Shown: one piece after another, positions 9,066-18,220 of the stretch
How the letters are laid out: each line of letters opens with the position of its first letter
Position numbering within the stretch: position 1 is the stretch's first letter
From: DATFVJ01 sp963820395
GTDB lineage: Bacteria; Actinomycetota; Actinomycetes; Streptosporangiales; Streptosporangiaceae
DNA: 64,000 nt
Direction of reading: 5' to 3'
Assembly: GCA_963820395.1 (NCBI GenBank)
Contig: CAWGAE010000020.1
Location: 248,001 to 312,000, forward strand
Made by a program: the position numbers and the translations under genes
The notes under the pieces: model-generated
What the model was told of the DNA's origin: nothing
Seen by the model: the letters and a program-made list of their open reading frames with translations, nothing else
Databases searched by the model: none

Positions 9066-10006
9066 GTGATCAACTGAGTCACGACCGCACCGGCCGCAAG
9101 AACACGACGACGGACACCAATGGACGGTCGTTGCAGCTCAGGACTGGCATGCTTCTCTATCCCGGGTAGCAACGCGCGTCTGGTGGCCTGCTACGAGCTT
9201 TACTTGGCTCCGAGCGCTATGTGTCGTGAGCGGTGGTAAGGCGGCGCGATCCCTGTTGGAGGCCGTGATAGCGATGCGCGCCGCCACGAGGATGACGAGG
9301 CCGCCATCTCGCTCCCGCACCCGGCTGCGCAGATGGCGTCAGCCCACGGCAGCGCAACCCTGGTCCAGCGAGTGGGACTTCGTCAGGCGAGGCGCCATTC
9401 CCCTGTGTGCTTCCCCCGCTCTCCCGCGTTCTCCCGTTGCCTGACACGAACGCACCGTAACGAACCATGTGCCAACGCTGTGAGTCTTAACTTCGTGCTG
9501 AAGACCGGGCCATGCACCTTTGGGGGGGACCCACATGACGACTACATCAGCCGACATCGCCAACGAGGCGTGGTGGTCAAATCCGATCCGCGCCGAGAAG
9601 TCTGGGCATCGACCCAGCACCAGCGGATCGCCTCCCTCGCCGATAGCGCGGCCGACCTCGAAAGCCAGCTCGCGCAGCGGGACGGGTGCGGCTGCACTCA
9701 GTCCTGACCGGGCACGAGGCTCGTTACAACGCACGACGCCCATCGCAGCCGCCACCTCCGACCGCCCAGGCCCGCCGCGGTCCTTCCGACCAGGAACGTA
9801 TCGAGCGTCGACCAGTCGGGAGCTGCCTGGTGCAGCACTCTGCCGAGCGCGCTAGTGAAGGACGAGCGCCGTTCCCTCGGCGAGATGTTACGGATCAGGC
9901 GCTCCGTGAGGGCAACCGCCTCAGTATGATCGTAGCGCCTCGTGTCGCCCGTGACGCTCGTGCGCCCCGGGACTTGACGGCATTGCTTCTTGCCAAGGAG
10001 ACGTCG
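9066..10006. other. Long stretch without a supported gene
   Basis: About 940 bases. Several open frames overlap on both strands but none shows a family motif or a good ribosome site. The last 20 bases hold the AAGGAG site of the next gene. Confidence 0.45.
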
Positions 10007-10420
10007 ATGAAATACCTCGCCGCCAGTTCCTACTCATATCCTCTTCTGTCTCTGTTCTGGACGATCTTTATGATCTTCCTCTGGGTGATCTGGATCTGGA
10101 TCCTTATCGCGGTGTTCGTCGACATATTCCGCAGCCATGATCTGTCCGGCTGGGCCAAGGCCCTGTGGTTCCTCTTCGTGCTGTTCATCCCACTGGTAGG
10201 CGTCCTGGTCTACCTGATCGCCCGCGGCGGGAGCATGCACGAGCGGGCCGTGCAGCGGGCTCAGGCCCAAGACGCGGCGTTCCGTAGCTATGTCCAGGAG
10301 ACCGCATCGGCATCGCCCGCCAGCTCCGCGGACCAGTTGGCCAAGCTCGCTGACCTTCGCGACCGCGGAGTCATCACAGCCGCGGAGTTCGAACGCGAGA
10401 AGGCCAAGATCCTGGCCTGA
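10007..10420 (+). CDS. PLDc_N-SHOCT membrane protein
   Basis: The 137-aa product has two N-terminal membrane helices (LFWTIFMIFLWVIWIWILIAVFVDI and KALWFLFVLFIPLVGVLVYLIA) in the phospholipase D-nuclease N-terminal (PLDc_N) arrangement, including the SGWAKALW motif. A linker leads to a C-terminal SHOCT domain (DQLAKLADLRDRGVITAAEFEREKAKIL). SHOCT domains are oligomerisation or tethering modules. The protein is common in actinobacteria and its exact function is unknown. The ATG at 10007 follows AAGGAG at 9995-10000. It converges on the Rpf-like gene across a large hairpin. Confidence 0.85.
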   Translation: MKYLAASSYSYPLLSLFWTIFMIFLWVIWIWILIAVFVDIFRSHDLSGWAKALWFLFVLFIPLVGVLVYLIARGGSMHERAVQRAQAQDAAFRSYVQETASASPASSADQLAKLADLRDRGVITAAEFEREKAKILA

Positions 10421-10649
10421 GCGCGAAAGAGGCCAGCGGAGCAGCTGTGGTTACCGCGATGTAGGGCTGACAGACATCATTGACCTAAGTAAGGGATGTC
10501 CCGCGTCATGGTGAACTGATGACGCCGATGGCGGTTGACGTACCACTCTCGCACTTCGAGGGGCAGCGTCGCGGCGCGTCACCCAGGTCGTCCGTGTCCC
10601 GGCCAATAGCGTTCATTGCCTCGCGCGAATGGGGCACAGATGGACAGAT

Positions 10650-10730
10650 GGTGGGCTGCCGTTGTCATCCACACTCTGCTTGGTGTGATCTTGGTGCCCC
10701 TGCATAGGAGGCGATGAGCGGCAGCCCACC
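10650..10730. terminator. Long stem-loop between convergent genes
   Basis: A perfect 12-bp inverted repeat (GGTGGGCTGCCG at 10650-10661, CGGCAGCCCACC at 10719-10730) extends outward by CAGAT/ATCTG with one bulge. The 57-nt loop contains a second small CACAC/GTGTG hairpin. It lies between the converging SHOCT and Rpf genes and so could terminate both; the long loop is unusual for a simple terminator and a small palindromic repeat element is an alternative. Confidence 0.5.
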
Positions 10731-10743
10731 CATCTGTAGCTGT

Positions 10744-11565
10744 CTAGCAGCCGTCGTACGGTCCCCAGTTGGACTCACCGCCTTGTGCGACGGCGTTGGC
10801 GAACACCCGGTCTTGCTCGGCCGCGCCGGCGTTCCCGAAGTCGGCAGGGCTGCCACCGTACGCGGCCCATGTGCTGGCGCTGAACTGGTACGCACCGTAA
10901 TAGCCGCCGGCGTTCGTCGCCTGGTAGTTGCCGCCGGACTCACGGGACCGCACGCACGCGCCGAACGAGCCGTCCGGTGCAGTGTCCGAAGACGTCGCAG
11001 GAGCCTGGGCCGCTGCCGCAGGTGCGATGACTGGCGCGGGAGCGGTGCTGACCGGCTGAGTCGCCGCTGGAGCCTGCCGGACCGGGATCGGCTGGATCGC
11101 TGCGGGAGACCGGGCCGGGATCGCCTCGCCGGTCTTGCCACGGCTCGCAAGCCTCACCGTGAGCCGCTCACCTGGAATGATCTGGGTTGGGTAAGCGCCT
11201 ATGACCTTGACGTTGGCGGCGTAGAATTTCGGCCAGAGGTCAGGGTGACCGAACAAGCGACCCGTGATGCGTGAAAGCGAGTCGCCCGGTTGGACCATAT
11301 AGGCGGCGGGCTGGTCGTTGAACCGCCTGGGTGTCTTCGCGAACCTCACGTGGCCGCGTTGAACTGGGGCGATGGGCTTGCCAGGTGCGAGCGCGCCGAA
11401 CCTGTAGAGCGCGGAGGTGGCGCTCGCAGGCTGCCCGGTTGCGCCAGCCACCTTGGTCGCGCTGGCCACTGCGCCTGAGCCGATGGCGGCCACGGCGATG
11501 GCCCCGCCTGCTGCTGCGACGGTGAGTATGGGGATCTTCCGGTGGGGCGTCTTCTTACTGGACAA
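10744..11565 (-). CDS. Secreted LysM/Rpf-like transglycosylase
   Basis: The 273-aa protein has a signal-like N-terminus (basic MSSKKTPHRK followed by a hydrophobic Ala/Gly/Val-rich helix). A LysM domain (YMVQPGDSLSRITGRLFG to PGERLTV) follows, then an Ala/Pro-rich linker, and a C-terminal resuscitation-promoting-factor domain (FGACVRSRESGGNYQATN, with the catalytic Glu in RESGG, and the Cys pair closing at YDGC). It would cleave peptidoglycan outside the cell and promote growth or germination. The TTG start at 11565 is chosen because GAAAGG lies 5 nt upstream; longer starts lack a ribosome site. Rpf genes in actinobacteria are often under c-di-AMP riboswitch control. Confidence 0.85.
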   Translation of the reverse strand: MSSKKTPHRKIPILTVAAAGGAIAVAAIGSGAVASATKVAGATGQPASATSALYRFGALAPGKPIAPVQRGHVRFAKTPRRFNDQPAAYMVQPGDSLSRITGRLFGHPDLWPKFYAANVKVIGAYPTQIIPGERLTVRLASRGKTGEAIPARSPAAIQPIPVRQAPAATQPVSTAPAPVIAPAAAAQAPATSSDTAPDGSFGACVRSRESGGNYQATNAGGYYGAYQFSASTWAAYGGSPADFGNAGAAEQDRVFANAVAQGGESNWGPYDGC

Positions 11566-12336
11566 GATGACCTTTCGGTCGGGCACGTGGTGTGCTCGGC
11601 TTCCACCCATGGGCGCATGCCCGCCGCCAGCGAAAGTGGTGGCTAAGGCATCGGCGTGCGCGTGTGCCGCGGGTCAGGGCGACGGGTCAGTTGGGCGACC
11701 TCGCGCACGCTGGGTGCTCGAAGCCACCACCATGCCAAAATTCAGCCCAAAAGCTACCCAGAAGCAGAATAAGATCCTGTGACCTAGATCGTACTAATTA
11801 TATCCGTCTGCCCGAATTCGGCTTCTACCTGCGTGTTTGCCGTCACGAGCCGCCCAAGCGCGCCGAATGTTATGTATGTCACAATATGACAGAATCCGCC
11901 ATACAGGTGCACTCTACGTAGTCACTTTGTGGTGCGCACTGTGAGGGAACGCTCACATGAGGAGTTGTATTGTCGAGCTGGAAATGGCCCGCCAGCCAGT
12001 GGCGGAGCATGCCCCGCCGACTGCCCCGACGCCGCAGCACGGCCGCTTTGTCGTTCGGCGAAAACCTCGGCTGGCCGTGCGGTGATGGTGCCGTGGATGC
12101 GCATCCCGGTGACATCCCGGCACCGCGCCTCCACGGCTAATGGCGTTCACGGCGCAGGCTCCACGACGCTCCGTGACCAACTGTGGTACCAGTGTCACCC
12201 GAACCCGGCTTCGGCGGTAGCTCCCGGGTATCCGCCGGTACAGGCGTCGGCATCCGGCCCGGAGCCGGCCCGGCAGCGGAAGAGGCGCGGGCTCCGCTCG
12301 CCATCGACGCTCACCATCGACGAGGAGCAGATCGAA
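11566..12336. other. Divergent intergenic region of the Rpf and PspA genes
   Basis: About 770 bases. The half nearest the Rpf gene (roughly 11570-11790, minus strand) could form a structured leader; it has scattered GCCGA and GGTGGAAG segments reminiscent of the ydaO/c-di-AMP riboswitch, but I cannot fold it convincingly. The middle (11770-11900) is AT-richer (actaattatatccg; atgttatgtatgtcacaatatgaca) and is the likely divergent promoter zone. The half before PspA is GC-rich with no convincing gene. Confidence 0.4.
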
Positions 12337-13074
12337 ATGAGCCTCTTCCAGCGGGCCCACGACCTACTACAGGCCAAGGCCAACAACGCGCTCGACGCCG
12401 CCGAGAAACCCGACGAGATGCTCGATCTGTACTACGAGCAGATGCTCGATCAGATCACCCGGGTGCGCCGGGGGCTGGTGGACATCGCCGCGTCGCGCAA
12501 GCAGATCGAGCTGCAGGAGCAGCAGCTCCAGCACTCGGTGGACCACCTCCAGGACCAGGCCAGGGCGGCGCTCTCCCAGGGCGAGGAGGACCTGGCTAGG
12601 GAGGCTCTCTCCCGCAAGGCCGCCGCCCGGGCACAGATCGACGCCATGGAGCCCCGGCATGAGGAGCTCACCGGAAAGGAGGACAAGCTCGAGATGACCC
12701 TCGACGCGTTGGACAAGAGGGTGAACGAGTTCCGGACGCGGAAGGAAGTGCTGAAGGCGCAGTACACCGCGGCGAAGGCCGAGAGCTCGGTGGGCGCCGC
12801 GGGGATCTCCCAAACCTTTGGCGACTCGGGAGCGGCGCTCCAGCGGGCCCAGGATAAGATCGCCACGATGCAGGCCCGCGCTGGTGCCGTAGACGAGCTG
12901 CTCCAGTCCGGAGTGCTAGAGGACGTCGGGGGAGACACCGACGACATCCAGCAGGAGCTCGACGAGGCCACCTCGGCAGCCGAGGTGGCCAAGCAGCTTG
13001 CCGCGCTCAAGGCCGAGATCGGCCCAGGCGACTCACCGGCACCGCCAGAGCTTACCGGGAGCATGGGGCGCTGA
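12337..13074 (+). CDS. pspA: PspA/IM30 family membrane-stress protein
   Basis: The 245-aa product starts MSLFQRAHDLLQAKANNALD, the membrane-binding amphipathic N-terminus of PspA/IM30 proteins, followed by DQITRVRRGLVDIAASRKQIE. A long alpha-helical coiled coil then runs to about residue 215, rich in Glu/Lys/Gln heptads. An acidic C-terminal tail (VGGDTDDIQQELDEA) is typical of the actinobacterial branch. These proteins are ESCRT-III relatives that assemble on damaged membranes. The ATG at 12337 follows GAGGAG; the upstream open frame is GC-driven. No PspC or rsmP partner gene is adjacent. Confidence 0.9.
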   Translation: MSLFQRAHDLLQAKANNALDAAEKPDEMLDLYYEQMLDQITRVRRGLVDIAASRKQIELQEQQLQHSVDHLQDQARAALSQGEEDLAREALSRKAAARAQIDAMEPRHEELTGKEDKLEMTLDALDKRVNEFRTRKEVLKAQYTAAKAESSVGAAGISQTFGDSGAALQRAQDKIATMQARAGAVDELLQSGVLEDVGGDTDDIQQELDEATSAAEVAKQLAALKAEIGPGDSPAPPELTGSMGR

Positions 13075-13560
13075 CGCCCGGCGGCGCCCTCGGGCGCGGC
13101 ACGAGTGCCAACTCGGGTGCGCGAGCTTATACGGCGGGTCGAGTGGCGGTACCCGGACCAGCCAGATCGGTACGGCGAGAGCCATGAGCCGATCGCGCCC
13201 TTGGAAAGTACAGATCAGGCCCCCGTTCGTCGAAATCCGCGGTCGAGCGCGGCATGGCGGTACTTCCGGGCGTGATGAGCTTCCAGCGTGCGCGAACGCA
13301 TCCCCGGCTGGCCCGCTCTTGCAAGGGCGGAAACACCGTCATTATCCACCCGCGCCGCAGACGGCCCGGGCGACCCGCATGGACACCGGCGAGCGTCTGC
13401 GAACGCCGATCTTCCCCTCCACCGACGCGACCCGCGCCTCGGTCGCGGCGCCGACGTATCGTCCGCCCGGTGGCCCGCCGGTTTGAGCCCGGCCTGCGCA
13501 GAGGCTGACCCATGAGCGCAATAGCGGTTGAATAGTCCCAGAAGGTTGGGTGAGTACCAG
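13075..13560. other. Intergenic stretch, no gene seen
   Basis: About 490 bases following pspA. A small GC hairpin (GCGCC CTCG GGCGC, 13085-13098) just after the pspA stop may help termination. No frame is convincing beyond that. Confidence 0.45.
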
Positions 13561-13794
13561 GTGATCGCCGCGTACATTCTAATCCAGACCGAAGCCGGCA
13601 AAGCGGCCACCGTGGCTGCCGCGCTCCGGGGCTTGCCGGGCATCTCGCAGACGGCGAGGGTGGCTGGACCCTACGACGTCATTACCCGCGCAGAGGCCCG
13701 GGACATCGACGAGCTGGGCAAGCTGGTAGCCACCCGGGTCCGGACCCTCGACGGCGTGGCAAGGACGCTGAGCTGCACGGTCATTCACCTGTAG
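13561..13794 (+). CDS. Stand-alone Lrp/AsnC ligand-binding (RAM) domain
   Basis: The 77-aa product (VIAAYILIQTEAGKAATVAAAL, then GISQTARVAGPYDVITRAEA, then a C-terminal strand ending CTVIHL) is a single Lrp/AsnC effector-binding ferredoxin-like domain with no HTH. Such stand-alone RAM proteins dimerise or form higher assemblies and bind small metabolites. The motif AGPYDVI is the family core. The GTG at 13561 fits the start of the first beta strand. No obvious target gene lies nearby. Confidence 0.8.
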   Translation: MIAAYILIQTEAGKAATVAAALRGLPGISQTARVAGPYDVITRAEARDIDELGKLVATRVRTLDGVARTLSCTVIHL

Positions 13795-13904
13795 GGGACA
13801 AATCGCCGTGGCCACCACGCCACAATCCGGCAGGTGGGGCGAAGGTCATGGCTGCCGCCGCTTCGTTCGAGCGGCCTGCCGATCGGGGCGGGTAGCCAGC
13901 CGGC

Positions 13905-14318
13905 TGCTCAGCCGGCGGACCGGGCCCTGGGCAGCGGGCGCCGGACTGCCGCGGACTGAGGCGCGGCGCCGTCTCGTTCCCCATGCGTCTGTTCGAGTTG
14001 CTCCGCGGGGACGACCACACGCTGTTTCTTTACGCGGAAGAGCGGGGGCAGGCCGTTGGCTGCACCGAACTGATCGCTGCGGCCGTGGAGCGAGCACGTG
14101 GTCATTTGCGCGCCTATGTGGTCCTCGCCGCAGGCATGGGCAGCGCGGATATCCCGCTCCCAGCGCTGCTCGACGCTTCCGGGGAGTTCCAGGCGGCCTA
14201 CGCCGCCACAGGCGGCTGCGGTTATCTCATCCGCCCAGACGGCTACATCGGCTACCGAGCCGGACGGATCACGGCGCCCGGACTGCTCACCCACCTCGGG
14301 ATCACCTTCGCGAAATGA
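13905..14318 (+). pseudogene. FAD-dependent aromatic monooxygenase, C-terminal remnant
   Basis: The frame around GQRAPDCRGLRRGAVSFPMRLFELLRG and the following GCGYLIRPDGYIGYRAGRI is the C-terminal thioredoxin-like domain of phenol-hydroxylase-type FAD monooxygenases. GxRAPD precedes the domain, and the LIRPDGYIGYR motif is near the C-terminus. The FAD-binding and substrate domains (about 380 residues) are missing and the frame has no plausible start before 13905. An ATG at 13983 could make a 111-residue stub. The piece is best read as the surviving end of a deleted gene. Confidence 0.65.
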
Positions 14319-15174
14319 CGGTCCCGCCTGGTCCGAGCGGCTCGGGCAGGACAAGCATGCCGGGCGTCTGCGCCGCGTCACCGGCTGGGTCGGACAACAG
14401 GTACTGGGTTAAGTTAAGTCGCCACTCAGCCAGGATGGGTGGCGGCGGGTGCCGCTGGCCACGTGGCTGAGACGGCTCACGGTGAGGGCCTGGCTCATAA
14501 TTCGACTGGCCTGCTGCCTTCGCATTGATCTGCCGGTCCGTACTGGCACCTGCCACGCACCGGAATGCGCTCAGCCTGCGAGTGGCTTGACGCGGGTGGA
14601 CCCGCCGCGGAAAGGTCACCAAGGAGTCGATCGCCATTGACCAGCGGAGCATATGAATGGGGGGAATGCTGATATGGGGAAGATCTTTCATGCGCTGTCC
14701 GGGCCTCCTGCGCGAGCAAGGTCAACTCAGCAGCGTCCTCTACCTGGACAAACGCGAAGCCATCGACCTTGCCCTGTGGCTGATGGCGCCTGCCCGCGGT
14801 CTTGGGTACCGGAGGACGCGCGGCCCGTCTGGCGAATGTTGCCACTGCCGTCCCAGGTCCCCGGCCCGGCAGGTGTAACTCGCGCAAGCGGCTGCGCGTA
14901 GCCGCCTGAGCGGGATCCGCGGCGGTGCCCCGGCCAGCGCGCTCCTTCCCGGTCGCGTTCACGCCGGCTCGGAAGACCGCGCGCGGCCCGGCCGGTGATA
15001 CCGGGGATGGCCCTGCCGGGCCGGTTGCACAATGGCGTGCCTGCATATCACGTGTAAACCATCATTGGATCTTGCGCGTCATCTTGTTACTTGTGGTGCT
15101 TCATTGCCATTCACCTGGCTATATGGCTCACCGGGCTGGCCGCAGGAGCCGGAACCCGGGGTGTGGGAGGGTTA
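14319..15174. other. Long intergenic region, no gene seen
   Basis: About 860 bases. Open frames on both strands overlap each other and have no family motif. The last 100 bases (tatcacgtgtaaaccatcattggatcttgcgcgtcatcttgttac) are AT-richer and probably hold the promoter of the glycosyltransferase gene. Confidence 0.45.
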
Positions 15175-16074
15175 GTGAACCTTTTTCAGTTGCCGAGATC
15201 GCCAGCGGCCGACCAGCCGGAGTGGGGCGCCGCTGCGGGCGGCAGGGCCTGCCGAGCCGTGCTGCCGGGGTACCGGCCGGTGTCGGCTTCGCTGGCAATC
15301 GCGCCAAGCGTGAGCGTGGTCATACCGGCGCTGAACGAAGCGGCCAACCTCCCGCACGTGCTCGAGTCGCTGCCTGAATGGGCGAACGAGATCGTGCTTG
15401 TGGACGGGCGCTCGACAGACGACACCGTCGCCGTGGCACGTCGGCTCCGCCCGGACATCAGGGTGGTGATGCAGCGAGGTACCGGCAAGGGCGACGCGCT
15501 GCTTGCCGGGTTCGCAGCCTGCAGCGGCGACATCATCGTCACGATCGACTGCGATGGCTCAAGCGATGGGCGCGAGATCGTCCGGTTCGTCAGCGCACTG
15601 GTCGGCGGAGCCGATTTCGCGAAGGGATCGCGCTTCGCCAGCGACGGCGGCAGCGATGACATAACTGTCGGCCGCCGCTGTGGCAACTGGCTGCTCAGCA
15701 CGCTGGTTAACCGCATGTTCGGCACTCGCTACACAGATCTGTGCTACGGCTACAACGCCTTCTGGGCGCAGCATCTGCGGGCACTGGCGCTCGACTGCCC
15801 GGGGTTCGAGGTGGAGACCCTGATGAACATCCGGGCGGCGAAGGCAGGGCTGCGGATACAGGAGGTCCCCAGTTTCGAGCGCTCCCGCATGCACGGGTCG
15901 AGCAAGCTCCGGGTGATCGGAGACGGGTGGCGGATCCTCAAGGTGATCTTCCGTGAGAAGTTCCGCGGCGACCAGAAAGAACACCCCGCAACGCCCGTGC
16001 TGGAACCTATCACCATCCCCGTCCTGGGAGTTGCCGCGTTTGGAGCAGCAGAGGCCGATCAGGATCTCAGGTAA
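15175..16074 (+). CDS. Family 2 glycosyltransferase
   Basis: The 299-aa product carries a GT-A fold. SVVIPALNEAANLPHVLESLP is the nucleotide-binding strand, followed by VLVDGRSTDDTV, then GKGDALLAGFAACSGDIIVTIDCDGSSDG with the metal-binding DxD (DCD). Next come FAKGSRF and the acceptor-side TDLCYGYNAFW and EVETLMNIRAAKAGLRIQEVP. It resembles dolichol-phosphate-mannose-synthase-like enzymes that load or extend cell-surface glycans, but has no C-terminal membrane helices. The GTG at 15175 follows GGGAGG at 15165-15170; earlier starts are poorer. Confidence 0.85.
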   Translation: MNLFQLPRSPAADQPEWGAAAGGRACRAVLPGYRPVSASLAIAPSVSVVIPALNEAANLPHVLESLPEWANEIVLVDGRSTDDTVAVARRLRPDIRVVMQRGTGKGDALLAGFAACSGDIIVTIDCDGSSDGREIVRFVSALVGGADFAKGSRFASDGGSDDITVGRRCGNWLLSTLVNRMFGTRYTDLCYGYNAFWAQHLRALALDCPGFEVETLMNIRAAKAGLRIQEVPSFERSRMHGSSKLRVIGDGWRILKVIFREKFRGDQKEHPATPVLEPITIPVLGVAAFGAAEADQDLR

Positions 16075-16090
16075 CGGGACCAGCGACGCA

Positions 16091-16118
16091 GCGGACTGCC
16101 AGGCACCCGGCAGTCCGC
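16091..16118 (+). terminator. Hairpin terminator after the glycosyltransferase
   Basis: A perfect 10-bp stem (GCGGACTGCC / GGCAGTCCGC) with an 8-nt loop lies 17 nt after the stop codon. There is no T-run, which is usual in high-GC actinobacteria. Confidence 0.7.
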
Positions 16119-16227
16119 TGATGCCAAAGCCCGCCGCTAATGGCAAGGCCAACCACCCGCACCCCGCTAGCGACCCCCGCACCACGCCATGCGGTCTTGT
16201 CGGACGCGCCCGCTAGGATCAATCGTG

Positions 16228-17226
16228 ATGTCCACCGCACAAGCGCCCGCGAGCGCTACCGACCTCCCCGCAGGCCACCGAGGCGCGGTCATCCATACCG
16301 AGCACCTGACCAAGATCTATCCCGGGTCAGACTTCGCCGCGGTCGACCAGCTCAACCTCGACGTCCAGGCCGGCGAGATCTTCGGTCTGCTGGGACCCAA
16401 CGGCGCGGGGAAGACGACGACCGCGGGGATGCTGACCACGCGTGTGGTGCCGACATCTGGGCGGGCGATCCTCGGGGGGGTCGATGTCGCCGCGCATCCG
16501 GCGCTGGCGAAACAGTTGAGCGGGATCGTTTCACAGCAGAACACCCTCGACCGCCAGCTCACCGTCTGGGAGAACCTTTACTTCCACGGTCGGCTGTTCG
16601 GCATCGGGTCGAAGGCATCCCGGCGGATCGCCGATGAGCTGCTCGAACAGTTCCAGCTGTCCAAGTGGGCCAAGGCGTCGGTGTACGCGCTGTCCGGCGG
16701 CATGGCGCAACGCCTCATGGTGGCGCGGGCCATCTTCCACCGCCCATCGGTGCTCTTTCTCGACGAGCCGACGGCTGGGCTCGATCCGCAGAGCCGGCTC
16801 GCGTTGTGGGATCTCCTCGGCGAACTGCATCGCGAAGGCCAGACCATCCTGCTCACGACCCACTACATGGAGGAGGCCGACCAGCTCTGCGAGCGGGTCG
16901 CCATCATGGACCACGGCCGGATCCTCGCACTCGATACCCCGGCCGCGCTCAAGCAGAGCGTCGGCGCCGACACCATCGTCACGGTGAAGACCACCGGTGA
17001 CACCAACCGGCTAGCTGAGTTGCTCGCCCGCGACGTGGAAGGTGTCACTCGCACACGCCTCGTGGACGGCGGGCTCCAGTTGCACACTCAGGGCAGCGAC
17101 CGGCTCGTCCCGCGCGTAGTCCTGGCGGCGGAGCGCGGCGGGTTTGATCTCGTCGACTTGTCGATCTCCGAACCCAGCCTCGAGACAGTGTTCATCAACC
17201 TCACGGGCAAGGAGCTGCGGGACTGA
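16228..17226 (+). CDS. DrrA-type ABC transporter ATPase
   Basis: The 332-aa protein has a complete ABC domain: Walker A GPNGAGKTTT, Q-loop near VSQQNTLDRQLTVWENL, signature LSGGMAQRL, Walker B VLFLDEPTAGLD and H-loop TTHYMEEAD. The C-terminal region of about 90 residues (LETVFINLTGKEL at the end) is typical of daunorubicin-resistance DrrA ATPases. It energises export of a hydrophobic compound through the permease encoded next, with which it overlaps by one base (TGATG), implying translational coupling. The ATG at 16228 is chosen, with GTG 16225 as alternative. No substrate gene cluster is adjacent. Confidence 0.92.
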   Translation: MSTAQAPASATDLPAGHRGAVIHTEHLTKIYPGSDFAAVDQLNLDVQAGEIFGLLGPNGAGKTTTAGMLTTRVVPTSGRAILGGVDVAAHPALAKQLSGIVSQQNTLDRQLTVWENLYFHGRLFGIGSKASRRIADELLEQFQLSKWAKASVYALSGGMAQRLMVARAIFHRPSVLFLDEPTAGLDPQSRLALWDLLGELHREGQTILLTTHYMEEADQLCERVAIMDHGRILALDTPAALKQSVGADTIVTVKTTGDTNRLAELLARDVEGVTRTRLVDGGLQLHTQGSDRLVPRVVLAAERGGFDLVDLSISEPSLETVFINLTGKELRD

Positions 17227-18107
17227 TGGCCGCGTCTGTGACCTCGCAGGCGCCGCCTCGGCGGATCGGCGGCGGCCCGGCCCGTTCCGTTGCCGCCGCA
17301 AGCTGGACCGCGCTTGGCGCGCTCATGCTCCGTGACCTCGTGGTGCTGCGCAAGCACCTCTGGGAGTTCGTGCTGCGCACGATCATCCAGCCGTTCCTGC
17401 TCTGCTTCGTCTTCCTCTATGTTTTCCCGAAGATCGGGCAGGGCATCGGCGGGCACGGCGTGATAGCCGAGTCCGCCTTCGCGACCGTTCTGGTGCCCGG
17501 GGTGGTTGGGATCTCGGTCATGTTCCAGGGCGTGCAGTCGATCGCCCTCGCCATGGCCCAGGAGTTCGGCTTCACCCGCGAGATCGAGGACCGGGTGCAG
17601 GCGCCCTGCCCCATCTGGCTAGTGGCAATTGCCAAGGTGTTGTCGGGTGCGGCCCAAGGAGTGCTGTCGGCGATCATCGTATTGCCGATGGCCTCGGTCG
17701 TGCACGCCCCCGGGGTGCACGCCCACCTGGTGCTGCACTGGTGGATCATCATAACGTTCGTACCTCTCGCGTGCATCGCGATGGCCGGTCTCGGACTCGT
17801 CTTGGGCACTAGTTTCGAGCCACGGAACATCGGGTTGATGTTCGGCTTCATCATCCTGCCGATCACCTTTCTGGGTGGCACGTACTACGCGTGGACCAGG
17901 CTCGCGCCCGTAACGGTCGGCGGGTGGCACTGGCTTCAGACGATCGTGCTGATCAACCCGCTCATCTACGTGAACGAGGGGATGCGGGCCGCGTTCACCA
18001 TGGCACCGCATATGCACCTTTACGTTATATATCCGGCGGTGTTCGCATTCGGTGTCGTGTTCCTGGCGATCGGGCTGCGCAATTTCCGGCGGCGCGTGCT
18101 CTCCTGA
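17226..18107 (+). CDS. ABC-2 type permease (DrrB-like)
   Basis: The 293-aa membrane protein has six predicted helices in the ABC-2 layout: a cytoplasmic N-terminus, FVLRTIIQPFLLCFVFLYVFP, FATVLVPGVVGISVMFQGVQSIAL, the cytoplasmic EFGFTREIEDR coupling motif, then VLSGAAQGVLSAIIVLP and three further helices. PITFLGGTYYAW is the conserved extracellular motif before the last helix. It forms the exporter channel with the preceding ATPase. Its start codon overlaps the ATPase stop. Confidence 0.9.
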   Translation: MAASVTSQAPPRRIGGGPARSVAAASWTALGALMLRDLVVLRKHLWEFVLRTIIQPFLLCFVFLYVFPKIGQGIGGHGVIAESAFATVLVPGVVGISVMFQGVQSIALAMAQEFGFTREIEDRVQAPCPIWLVAIAKVLSGAAQGVLSAIIVLPMASVVHAPGVHAHLVLHWWIIITFVPLACIAMAGLGLVLGTSFEPRNIGLMFGFIILPITFLGGTYYAWTRLAPVTVGGWHWLQTIVLINPLIYVNEGMRAAFTMAPHMHLYVIYPAVFAFGVVFLAIGLRNFRRRVLS

Positions 18108-18220
18108 CCCAGACAGGCCCGATGACATGCCGTGTCACACCGCGGCAGCCGTTGAGGATCATGAAACCGAACGGCTAACGCGAGGGGACGCTTCGCTGTT
18201 GGCCCGGGTTGGCCTGACGT

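Noticed and set aside
9339..9755. 138-codon minus-strand frame
   Set aside because: No recognisable family or start signal; overlaps equally open frames on the other strand.
14495..15046. 183-codon minus-strand frame
   Set aside because: No motif, no ribosome site, Arg/Pro/Ala-rich; typical GC-driven open frame.
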